Assembly: GCA_963966185.1 (NCBI GenBank)
Contig: CAWZYM010000087.1
Location: 1,262,001-1,326,000 of the forward strand
From: Rhabditoides inermis
Lineage: Eukaryota > Nematoda > Chromadorea > Rhabditida > Rhabditidae
Direction: 5' to 3'
Length of the DNA stretch: 64,000 nucleotides
Below, piece by piece: positions 33,486 through 44,323 of the stretch. The stretch's first letter is position 1; each line of letters opens with the position of its first letter. The notes beneath the pieces were generated by a model. The model did not search any database and was not told the DNA's origin. It saw only the letters and a program-made list of their open reading frames with translations. A program made the translations under genes and the position numbers.

Positions 33486-33491
33486 AATAAA
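33486..33491 (+). promoter_or_regulatory. Polyadenylation signal AATAAA of the EGF-like gene
   Basis: Canonical AATAAA 110 nt after the stop codon, on the coding strand and with no competing gene nearby. Confidence 0.6.
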
Positions 33492-33907
33492 TCGTGTATG
33501 CATAGTGCAGGTTTGATGAAGACTGATTTATCACGAAACGCGTTGATTGCCTGCTACTGAATGGGCACATATTGGGGTCAGGAGCACTCTCCAAAACGCT
33601 ATCGAAACATTCTTTTGTCACGTTCCGAAAAACAATTGGTACGACCATATCCTTGTGAGTAGTGAGATAAACGCAATACCAACACCGAAAAAAGTTCTTT
33701 TCCGCTTCTTCGAGGGGCTGAGTCGGGGGCGGGGCGTGTCATTGGCATAGGCGCATAGGATCGCATTATCCTTCCCTGTCTGTCTCCCCCTCCCTCTTCC
33801 CTCCACCCTCCTCTCCCTTCCTTCCACCATTCCTCACTCGCCACCCGCCGCGAACGGCGCCCACTCGCAACTCGAGTACGTCAAGATACAAACAGGTTGT
33901 TGACCTT

Positions 33908-34020
33908 TGTTTGTTTGTTTGTTTGTTTGTTTGTTTGTTTGTTTGTTTGTTTGTTTGTTTGTTTGTTTGTTTGTTTGTTTGTTTGTTTGTTTGTTTGTTT
34001 GTTTGTTTGTTTGTTTGTTT
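33908..34020. repeat. (GTTT)n tetranucleotide microsatellite
   Basis: About 28 perfect units. It ends about 18 bp before the acceptor 'gttgcag' upstream of the BTB gene ATG. The Val-Cys-Leu-Phe open frame is repeat translation. Confidence 0.97.
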
Positions 34021-34043
34021 ACTTTACGCGTGTTGCAGTAGCG

Positions 34044-34097
34044 ATGGAGGACCAGCCGGAGATGTTCATCCAGATCAACGGAGCCAAGAGGGTGAGG

Positions 34098-34132
<35 letters not shown>

Positions 34133-34386
34133 TTTCCCTTTTAGTCTCTCAAAAGAGAATGCCAGCATAGTCTCGCTTTCGGAACTCCCGTCTCTCTACT
34201 TCCCCTTTTTGATTGAGCACATAATAGCGTGTTTCCCCTCCCTCCTATGCTTTATCTCTCCTTCAACAAATTACCCCCCCCCCCTCCCTCTCCTGAGTGT
34301 ATGATGGATTACAAGATGTATAAATGATTTCAATAGAAATCTAGGTATACGGTCGTTTACAGTAAAAAAATGAAATCTACAGTACA

Positions 34387-34471
<85 letters not shown>

Positions 34472-36539
34472 TAGGTCGGGAAGATGCCTCGCCGCAACAA
34501 GATGACAGACAAGCAGATCAAACTCGACTCGACCATCTTCCGGTACGGTGTACTGTAGATTACTGTAAACTACCGTATAGCTAGATTACTGTCTACAGTA
34601 CTCTTTGCAGGGTGCACTCCGAAGTACTCGCCATCCGCTCGCCTGTTCTCGCCAAGATGATGAAGAGCGCCGGTGAGGAAGGGGGATGACGTCATCTGGC
34701 TTTAATGACGTCATCAATATATTCTGAGATCACGAATCAATTGGCTCAAAAACCCGGAAAGTGTTTCGCAATTTTGCGTGATTCGAGTGTGCTCTGTACT
34801 CTCGGTTCGAAAAAATCTCACGTGCCATTCAAACGTCCACGTTATTTCTCAAAAGCCGTCGCAGCTACATTCAAAAGTCGCAGTTACATTCAAAAGTATG
34901 AGTTGGTAGAGGACAAGCACCTCTCGATCGGCGCTTTGTACTCTGGAATTCCACGTTGTTCCTGTGCTCGAATCGCAGCTATTGAGGGACAGAGTGCTGC
35001 TCGGCGCTTTTCGTGTATCCTGTACTCTTGAATCGGGGCTCGTGGAATGCAGTTCCGGAGTAGCTTGAATGTGCACCACATTATGCGAGTGATTGAAAAG
35101 TAGATTCCGGACTCAACTTTCGCTCCCTGACAAGAATATCTCAGAACCGCACCTACACAAAGATTTTAAAAAAGGTGCATTTCGCATCATAAGCTATGAT
35201 GTAGGGCACTCACTAAGAATCTTCCGTATTCTTGCATCTGGGTTGCTTCATAAAACCCCTCTTTGGCGAGACTGACGGCATTTTTTTTAGTCAACCATGT
35301 GGGTCTGTAGTTTCACTTTGAGACAACTTGGAAATAAGTAGTTTTCATTGAGCCGGTTGAATCCGGGGTCCTTGGAGAATAAGAGGGTTCTTGGATAACT
35401 GATTGAATTCATTTGATTGAGACTCGTAACATTCACAGAGTACAAGAACCGCTCTGTGCTTCCCCTGGAACAGTTGAAGGTGAAGCAGCCATGTCTCACG
35501 CCCACCGGAGTCGACCTCGCACTCGACTGGATGTACGGAGAGACGACCAATGTCGAGTACCTGCAGGTATACTGTAGGGGGAATATGGGGTACTGTAGGT
35601 ATCTGTGGATGTAAGAGATGACTCTGTGATTTTTGTGATTTTTTTGTGTGAAATATGGAGTAGTGTTTGCGACTGTGGACTGTGGTCATGATTATTTTGT
35701 TGCTTACAGTGGTTGCATCAATTAGTGTAGTGGGATGTGAGATGAGCAATCTCGGCAAGAAGCCTTGTTCTTTTTTCAATGTACATAGATCTCAATAACG
35801 AGTTGATTGGGAAACCTTATCTCTCAAACGTATGTTTCTAGGGATGTTGAAAACATAAACCTAAAAAGATAAGATAGAGTAAAGAAATTTATCATTATGA
35901 TTCCTTCAGATTGTGGATGCTATGGCGGCAGCGCACGCGCTCGAGCTCAAGGGACTCTTCGATGAGGTATACGGTAGATACCGTAACCAGTAACCGTACC
36001 CCAGCAACTTTTACCCAGTAAAACACAGTACAATGTACAGTAGCTAAATTTTCGAATACTGTAACCCGCACCAACCTACCGTACCCCTAGATCGAGCAGC
36101 GCGTGTGTGAGATGGCGGAGGGAGAGGCAGTGATGATTGCGCTGGAGCTGGCCGTATTCAACCTGTCGTCGGCGCGGAAGCAGGAGGTGCTCGAGGTACA
36201 GTAACTACCGTATTCCAGTTAGGTGTACGGTATATACTTATGGGTTGGGTGAGTACTGTTGAGTGAGTACTTACGGAACTGGTTAGGTATACGATAGGTG
36301 TACTGTAGCTACCGCATTGCAGTCGTGCTCGGTGAAGTGGGCGGAGCTTATGTACATGCCGTCGTTTCCCGCGCTCCTCTTCCCCTCCTTCAAAGCACTG
36401 TTCATCGCCGCCCGCCAGCACCTCCCCGATCAGCTGACTGTCGAGGTACTGTAGGGGTACGGTACTTTGAATCACTGTGGATGTTTAGGATCTGTTCGAG
36501 GGTGTGCTGATCTGGACGCGCGCCAACCGCGGCGAGATC

Positions 36540-36581
<42 letters not shown>

Positions 36582-37180
36582 TTCGTTGCAGAAGGTGGAG
36601 CGTCTGGTGTCGCTGATCCCTCCGGAGCACATCTCCGACGAGGACCTTGCTCATTTCGCGCGCAAGTCTGCCAAGGCCGATCTCTCCGATCTCTCCCGCC
36701 ACATGGGAAAGCTGTACAAGCAGTGGAGCGACGATAACAAGTAGTTATCTCCAATATTGTTATAGTATCCCTCACTCAACATTGTGATCTCAATCTCCTC
36801 GATTCTCTCTCTCTCTCTCTCTCTCTCATCGCCGGTCCTAGCTCTCTGACTGACTCGGTGCCCGATTCGTGTTCGATCTCGATGGAGGAGCATGACTTTG
36901 TTCGCGAGGCGGCCGGTGGTAGCGCCGAGAGCCTGCTGCTCGGTGGGTAGTGGTCCCTTTAGTGGACGGACCATTGTGATTTTGGGATGGTCCGTGTTTA
37001 GACGATTGCGAGCCGTTTGTGCGTGCCGCTGCCGGTGCGAGCGCCGATTCTGTCGGTTCGTGGTTCCATTATTTGTACATAACAATGAATAAATCGATTG
37101 TCTAGCCGTGGCCGGGATTGACTTTGGCGTGATGCCACTGCCACCTCTCAACGAGGACGGCTCGCGCACCTACAACATCG

Positions 37181-37223
<43 letters not shown>

Positions 37224-37326
37224 ACTCCTCGCTCAGGTGGAGTTTGCCAAGTCTGTGATCAGCCACCTGTCTCCGGACGAGCTCAAGTGCGTTCTGGCAC
37301 TCGACATTGACGTCGACGAAGAGTAA
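34044..37326 (+). CDS. BTB-BACK domain protein
   Basis: Probable Cullin-3 adaptor-type BTB protein. Exons 34044-34091, 34475-34542, 34611-34672, 35439-35566, 35910-35966, 36091-36195, 36323-36445, 36489-36542, 36592-36740, 36842-36942, 37106-37182 and 37237-37326 join in phase to give 353 aa. The BTB fold shows STIFRVHSEVLAIRSPVLAKM and VDLALDWMYGETTNVEYLQ; the BACK-like region has SSARKQEVLESC, FPSFKALFIAARQHLPDQ and LFEGVLIWTRANRGE. The C-terminus is acidic (LALDIDVDEE). If intron 36741-36841 is retained, TAG at 36742-36744 ends a 265-aa form. The ATG lies 5 nt after 'gttgcag', a trans-splice-like start. Intron 37183-37236 is 54 nt and mostly (TC)n. No Kelch repeats are seen. Confidence 0.8.
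34391..34465. repeat. (AT)n microsatellite in the first BTB intron
   Basis: Long AT run ending in acatatatag, which supplies the acceptor of exon 34475-34542. Confidence 0.97.
35350..35398 (-). mobile_element. SINE 3'-tail fragment in a BTB intron
   Basis: GCCGGTTGAATCCGGGGTCC followed by GAGGGTTCTTGGAT matches the tail of the SINE at 31592-31890. The tRNA-like head is absent, as in a 5'-truncated copy. Confidence 0.7.
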
Positions 37327-38425
37327 CAGCTCTTCCTCTCTTATACGCCCCCGCCACCCACCCCCGCCCCCGTTACATTTCTTCTTACAACATTTCGAAC
37401 TGGTTAAATTCGTGTCGTCAGGATAGAGTTCACTTTAAATTGCACGTGTGTGATAAACGATTTGTGATTGCTGATTATTAACTGTGAAAAGGGCAAATAG
37501 CCTATCGCGCCGCGCACCATTGCTCTACCGCACCACAGGACTGGAAATCGCACCACACTCTCCACGCATCAGGCATCACGCATCATTGTGTGAGGTTTGT
37601 ATGATTCTGTCTCAATCCTATCTAGTTGTTTCAAAGGATCGAAACATTCACCCATTCGGACTTCCAAAACACAGTGACAACGCCAAACGATCAGAGTGGT
37701 TTTATAACAATTCAACACGTACACTTTGAAATAGCGGAAGCGACGAGAGTGAACGATAACAACATTGAGAGGTGGAACTGGCTGGCCTGGGAGGAGGGTC
37801 GTGCTCAATGAGCGGTCGAAACTAGGATCCTCGAGATGGGGAAGACCTGCACATACTGACTCTTATCAGGATGTTCCTCATCTACAATCACGTAATGAAA
37901 TGATGGGGAAGAGGGAAGATGGAACGACTCACCGTTGCGAGAGGAAGTGTCCTCCTTCTCTCACGGGCGGAATCGGCACCGAAATGTTGCCATCCTTGTC
38001 GCCTTCAGGGAATACCTGAAACAGTTCGAGGATACTTCTATGTGTAAACACAACGAGGGAGGGAGAGGGAGAGGGATGGAGAAAGGGGGGGAGACAACGA
38101 GAAGGAGGGAGAGAGATGAAGAAAGAGAGGAAGAGAGGGGAAGGGAGAGAGATGAAGAAAAGGATACAACGTCCCACCCACCCCACAGCGCCATTCACTC
38201 ACTGCGCGGGACGTGTAAGGGCGTGTCCGTCGAACTTGGGTCGCACGCAGACCTCTTCGATCGTCTATCGATTGATCACCGAAGGCAGATGGAACAGGTT
38301 CAACAATCCGCACCTCCTCTCCGTCTCCATCGTCCCTCCCATCTCCTGCAACTCTTCGTCCTACTCTCTATTCCTCTCTTTTCGTCTCTCTCTCTCTCTC
38401 TCTCTTTCTCTCCACCTCGACTCAC
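37327..38425. other. Spacer downstream of the BTB gene
   Basis: Contains the BTB 3' UTR and, from about 37960, minus-strand open segments that could be 3' exons of the weakly supported gene described next (for example FPEGDKDGNISVPIPPVREG at 37979-38019). Their frame cannot be joined with confidence. Confidence 0.35.
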
Positions 38426-40277
38426 AAATAGTGCGGAAGTTGATGTGTCCTAGATAGACGAACCACTGCCAACCGACCGGCAAAGTCTGCAAGAAGTGTT
38501 AACCTAATCTAATCATTCAACATGGAAGGCATCGATGCGCTAACTCGTTACAATTACAATACAACTCACACGGTAGCGTCTCCTGTCTGTGTTCCAAAGC
38601 CATCCGGTTTCTGGTAGTCGCCAGTCGAAAGTATAGAGTAGAACCACCGGAAAACACAAGGTTTTCCGGCGGTTCCAAATAATAAAACTCAATGAGTTTT
38701 AATATTTGAAACCACTAGTCCACCACTAACCCATAGCCGTCAGCCTACAGACGGTTGCCCGAATGCTAGCGTACAGACCATCCACCACTAACCCATAGCC
38801 GTCAGCCTACAGACAGTTGCCCGAATGCTAGCGTACAGACTAAAGGCCTACCTTCTGAAGAAGACGAAAGCGACTCGGGGCATAGACGATAGTTGGTGGT
38901 AGAGCAGGATTGAAGCCTGAAAAGCACACCATAAAATTGGTTATAATGAACAGGGAGAGAGAGAGGGAAGGAGGTGAAATAGTAAGAAAGAGGGAGATAG
39001 ATGAAGAAAGCGGAAGCAAGAGGGAGAAATAAGGAGAGAGAGAGGGGGGAGAGAGGGAGAGGGCGAGTGGGCGAGAGAAGGAGAGAGAAGGAGAGAGGAG
39101 GAAAGCAGGAAAGAGAGAGAAGGAGAGAGAGAACGAAGGAGAGAGAGAAAGAAGGAGAGGGAGGGGTGAGAGGAGAGGGGAGTGAGGAGAGAGGGGGGAG
39201 GGAGGGGAGAGAAAGGGGGAAGGGGGGGGGGCACTCACCTCGTCTCGCAGCTCGCGCCAATATCGTAGTGGACGGCGCCTGGCCTGCAGAACGACCCTCT
39301 ACAATGAACACGAAGAGAAACTCCGGACCATCATGACAGTAGTTTAAGTACAGTGACCGCGCAGAGTATTTTATTGCGAGAGACTGTGTGAAATAGAGAG
39401 ACAAGCGCGCTCGTCGTCTGCATCCTCTCTTCTAGTCACAGTCTTTTGCGCAGAAATTCAAATTTTCAAGCGTCAATAGGAAGCTAAATGCGCGGGCACT
39501 GTATCAAGTATTGCAAGGACTGATCACTACTCTTCCTCACCCACCTCGCGTATGCTTCCCGAATGGTGATGAGACGGCTCGAGTCCGGAAACTTCAGATG
39601 CGCAAGATTCGATCAGCAGCGTCCTGCAAGCATCTATTATTTTTATCTCCTTTCTCTCCCCCACTCTGCCCCTCTCTCTTTCTCTCATTCTAATATTTTA
39701 TGACGCTCGTGAAATAGTGGATCTGACTCGAAACATCAACAACATAGTCAAAAAGTGCACACCACCGTTCTCAAAAAGTGCATTCGTACAGTAGCAATTA
39801 GCAACGTATCAATTTTGATAAACTTATTGCACACATACTTGATGGTTAGTAGTTTCACGACTTGCCCCCTCACCTGTCGTCATTGTTCTTCCACGGTGTC
39901 CGTTGCTCGCTCCGGCAGGAGGTTCCTCCGAATCACGCAAGCACTGTAAGACTTGATATTCGGATGTTATATGAAATGTATTCGAACAGAAACAACAGTG
40001 ATGTTTGTGGATATCAGTGGAATGTGGAGAAGAAGAGTGGAGGAGGATAGAGAACATGATAAGAATATAACATCATAGCAAATCAAATTCAACAGAAACA
40101 TATATCTGCGCGGCTAAATCGCTGAATTGACAAAAAAACGACTTTGATCATGGTGAGGACTGGTGAAAAAAGGCGGGAATGCGGAGAGGCGGAAAGAGAG
40201 TGGCCAGTGGCTAGGTCACTCACCGCTGTGTATTCTAATCGTAGTCCATCCTTTGCCCTACGGCAGAGGCCGAACAT
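38426..40277 (-). CDS. Possible multi-exon gene, unrecognised
   Basis: Candidate exons 40277-40224, 39943-39874, 39591-39545, 39298-39239, 38916-38852, 38610-38570 and 38486-38426 can be joined in phase with GT/AG borders, starting MFGLCRRAKDGLRLEYTA and including ARRRPLRYWRELRDEASILLY. The frame becomes ambiguous at the last exon: an alternative frame reads TLPVGWQWFVYLGHINFRT and continues into open segments at 38360-37930. No domain recognised. A 62-bp tandem duplication lies directly beside exon 38916-38852, and a small inverted-repeat element ends 10 bp upstream of the candidate ATG. Confidence 0.3.
38719..38840. repeat. 62-bp tandem duplication
   Basis: Two consecutive copies (38719-38780 and 38781-38840) beginning TCCACCACTAACCCATAGCC, nearly identical. 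Located in a putative intron. Confidence 0.95.
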
Positions 40278-40286
40278 TGTGAACCA

Positions 40287-40452
40287 ATGATATAGTGGCG
40301 CATGAAAGTAGACCTCCACGTTTTCAAGAAGGTCAGGAAAGAGAGACCCCCATGTTTTTGTAAGTAGTCGTGGCAGGGTAACCCCTTGTTTTTGAAAATT
40401 TTGGAGGGTATTACCCCCTGTTTTTGGGAAGTGCCTGCGCCCACTATATCAT
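40287..40452. mobile_element. Small inverted-repeat element (about 166 bp)
   Basis: Ends ATGATATAGTGG and CCACTATATCAT are complementary. The interior has repeated 'ccccctgtttttg'-like segments. The ATAGTGG terminus resembles the end of the 746-bp element at 27283-28028, so it may be a short relative. Confidence 0.55.
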
Positions 40453-40480
40453 GTATGTTGTGAAAAGTGGAAATGTATGG

Positions 40481-40585
40481 ACTACGCCTCCCAGATGATA
40501 CGGTAGCCTCCTAGAGGATACGGTAGCCTCCTAGAGGATACGGTAGCCTCTTAGAGAATACGGTAGCACCCTAGAGGATACGGTA
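40481..40585. repeat. 20-bp tandem repeat, about five units
   Basis: Unit CGGTAGCCTCCTAGAGGATA at 40501, 40521, 40541 and 40561, with a degenerate unit before and a partial one after. It contains TACGGTAG, similar to the TACTGTAG motif common in the introns here. Confidence 0.95.
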
Positions 40586-41064
40586 TTTTTCCATATTTAA
40601 AATCCAATGAGATGCACAACTATACTCACACACTTTGGAGAAAGAGACTTGAAAAAAAAGAAACCTTTTGAACAATCCCTCGACAAAAATGGGAAAACGC
40701 GAAAACGTGGGGGAATAGGGGAATATTGTTGTACACGCAACAAGTACGAATATTTCCACATTACTGCATTTAGTGGCATCCGTATTCCCGCGCATTTCGC
40801 AACCAAATTGGTTTATTTTTCTTGTGTGTTATGTTTGTATGTTTGGATGTTAGTTCAGTAGTGCTATAACTGAATGATTCATCTTGTTGGTGTACAAGAG
40901 AGAGCCTCAGTGAACCATTTGATCAATACCGTTGTTTTCAGGAGGCGAGTTAGATCGGCGATCGCTCTCACTGCGACGCTGCCTCTGATTTCTACCTTAC
41001 GAAAACATTGAATACTGTGACATAACATTGTAATAAGCTCACAAATCTTGCTCATTTGGTCACA

Positions 41065-44000
41065 ATGTTCGGCAGCAAGCCTTTCGGCTCGTCCACTACC
41101 AACACGTTCGGATCCAGCACTGGAGGTGCGGGGTGTTGTCTATTTGAATCTTAGCATTTTAAAAGCTAACTTTTAAACAAACACAACCAAACAGTGTGTT
41201 TTGAATACGTTTCGAAGATACCGACCACAGCGAAGTATATTCTAATTCCAAACGCTCAAGTTTCATCGTACACAATATCTTGCAGGCTCGTCGCTGTTCG
41301 GTCAGAACAAGCCTGCAACGTCGGTGTTTGGCTCGCAGCCGGCGCAGCAGCAGCAGCAGACGGGCGGTCTGTTCGGCTCCACCCAGGCTAAGCCCAGCAT
41401 CTTCGGCTCGCCCGCCGCCAACACCTCCTCCACCAACCTGTTCGGTATGGAAAGTATATTGTAAAATATCGTTTACTATATTGGTTATTGTTTCTTCATT
41501 ACTAACAAGTGTTTGTGTTGTATTGACAATTTCACACCCGTACACGCTTGCAGGCTCGCCATCCACCGCCGCGAACACTGGCTCTTCCCTATTCGGCGCG
41601 TCGAAGCCTGCGGGCGGCGGTCTGTTCGGCTCGTCCACCCCCACCCAGTCGACGTTCGGAGCCAGCACCGGCGGCGGCGGCGGACTGTTCGGAAGCAGCA
41701 CGACGGCAGGCAGCAGCATGTTTGGCGGTGAGTTACGTTCAATCAAATGTGGCTTTGCAGAACTATTGGTTCATACGGAGAAGCCTACATTGAAGTCAAG
41801 ATAGCTCGAGCTGCGGAGTGCATACAGTTCTCTATCATGGTAAATGATTGCAGCATCAACGCCCACGCAGTCGGGTACGACGGTGAAGTTCGACCCGCCG
41901 GTCGCGTCGGACACGATGGTGAAGAACGGCTCCACGCAGAACATCAACACAAAGCACATGTGCATCACGGCTATGAAGGCATACGAGACGAAGAGTATCG
42001 AGGTGCGTTCCGACATTGTGCACAATTTCGCAATCAATTGTTTTGCGAACATTTTCGAAATTCCTAGCACGCTGTGGAGGTGCGTTTGTGTTCTGATAGG
42101 ATTCTGCACCATTTCTCAATCAATTGATTTGATTTTCGAAATTGTCGCCTGCCCTCCCTACCTTTTATTACATTTTTCAAATGTCAGGAGCTGCGAGTGG
42201 ACGACTACATGGCGAACAGGAAGGCTCCACAAGCGGGGTCGACGAGTGGAGGAGGAGGGCTGTTCGGGAGCAGCACCGCCGCCACCCCCGCCGCGTCCAC
42301 AGGAGGACTGTTCGGACAGAGCGCGCAGAGCAAGAGCCTTTTTGGAGGCAGCAGTGAGTTATTTGGATAGTAGAAAAAGAACCACTGGAACTATACCTAT
42401 CCGACTTGCTTGCTTTACGCTTTCTTAAGGTATGCGGTAATCCGGTAATGTATCGTTGAAGGTAGCAGTGAAATGTGTTTACTGTTTATATTGTATAGTT
42501 TACACAAAATGTCTTTTCAGCCACGACGAACACGTTTGGCTCTCCGGCCGCGTCCACTGGCACGTCTCTGTTCGGCTCGTCGACGCCCGCCGCCAACACT
42601 AGCGGATCGTCGCTCTTCGGAGCCAAGCCTGCCGCCACTGGAGGTGGGTTCATTTTCATTGTTATTATTATAGTTTGTTCACAGATGAAATTTGTTGTTC
42701 TTGTTCGGACACGGCATCGCCCGTGCCCGTCGTTGGACCATTTCATATTTCATGAGTGTCTTCTTTAAGGTCTATTCGGATCGACCGCTACTGGAGGCAG
42801 TACCTTTGGCGCGCCGGCAAGTAACACGAGCGGCGGTCTGTTTGGATCCGGCGCCGCCACTACTGGAGCGGTGAGTCCGGATGATTCTTGATTTTTGTCA
42901 TAGTTTCGGAGAGTAGGAAGGAGTAATGTTACCGATGTTTAGACGTTTGGCTCTCAGCCGGCGCAGACTGGCGGTCTGTTTGGCAGCACTGCCGCTCCCG
43001 CTCAGACTGCCGGATTCTCGTTTGGAGCGGCCACCACTGCTCCTGTGAGTATATATTGGACTTGTCGTTGTTTTACCGACAAAATCAAATTCCATGTTTA
43101 TCAAATTCCATGTTTATTTGGAACATGAATATAATATCACAAACAAAAAATACACGTGGACGCAACAAAACCCCGGTTGATGAAGTGCATTTGAGGCTAC
43201 GAACGCTTTCGGAGCTGCAGCTGCTCCGGCGGCGACTGGCGGTCTGTTCGGCTCGACCGCCGCGCCCGCCGCCGCGGGAAGCAGCCTGTTCGGAGCCAAG
43301 CCCGCCGCCGCCACCGGAGGATTCTCGTTTGGAAACACGGCCGCCGCTGCTCCTTCCACTTTTGGTAAGCTCTCACACACTCTCCCTCCCTCCCTCCGCT
43401 ATCTCCCTTCTCTCAATGTTTGATGCCTCTATTCAGGTGCTGCTACTCAACCCGCTGCCGGTGGAGGACTGTTTGGCAACACTGCTGCTAAGCCGGGCGG
43501 CCTGTTCGGCTCGACCACCACTCAGCCAGCAGGCGGCGGTCTGTTCGGCTCGCAGCCCGCGCAGCCCGCTGCTGGTGGACTGTTTGGAGCGCAGCCCGCT
43601 GCTCAACCGGCGGGAGGTCTGTTTGGAGCGCCCGCTGCCACTGCTGCTACTGCTGCACCGGGTGAGTGTTGGGAGGCGTGGTCAGGGGTTCTGGATTAGA
43701 AGAACTGGAATGTGTGGTCTTTTTTTCCAGCACATGAGATGATAATGTTTAGTGCAATACTATGTTGTCTATTTTGTGTACAACTTGATAAAGTCATGCA
43801 TAGTTTGCTACTTTCAGCGCAAGTGGTTGTTCCGGCGGCGGCTCCGATCGTGCTCGGCTCGGACGTGTCTCAGCTGCAGGTGCAGATGGCGTTGATAGAC
43901 GCGCAGCTGGCCGCCAGCCCCTACGGAGACTCGCCCCTCCTCAAGCTGAGTGGAGCCACCGGCAAGGACAGCGATGACAAGCCCAACCCGACCAGGTGGG

Positions 44001-44276
44001 TGGGGGGATGGCGGTTCTTTGCAGCAAGACTGGGGATAGAAAAGATAAGAGAAAATGAACCAAGTTGTGTGTGTGTTGCAGCGTGCAGCGTCAGATGCGC
44101 TTCCTGGCGTCCAAGTCTGTGAACGGCGCGAGTCCGTCGAGTCCGGCGGTGGCCGGCTCTCCACTGACCCGGGTGCAGCTGCCGGCCGTGGGCTCCAAGG
44201 TGCTCGACGTGAGCAGGGGCGCGAGTAAGCTGCGCTCGCCCGCCGTCATGAAGGTGGGTCTCTCTCTCTTTCTCTC

Positions 44277-44323
<47 letters not shown>

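Larger units (their letters stand above)
33377..34043. other. Spacer between the EGF-like and BTB genes
   Basis: Both flanking genes are on the plus strand. Contains the EGF-like gene polyadenylation signal, CpG-rich sequence around 33700-33890 likely to be promoter, and a long (GTTT)n tract. No extra gene recognised. Confidence 0.6.

Noticed and set aside
33897..34304. 135-aa open frame with (Val-Cys-Leu-Phe)n
   Set aside because: It is a translated (GTTT)n microsatellite running into the BTB first exon in the wrong frame.
36882..37326. Separate 75-aa operon-like gene downstream of the BTB gene
   Set aside because: The upstream frame is open to the acceptor at 36841 and splices in phase with the BTB exon, so one gene is simpler; kept as an isoform question.
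38802..39404. 200-aa Ser/Pro/Leu-rich minus-strand frame
   Set aside because: Most of it is a GA-rich low-complexity stretch; only short exon-like segments at its ends look coding.
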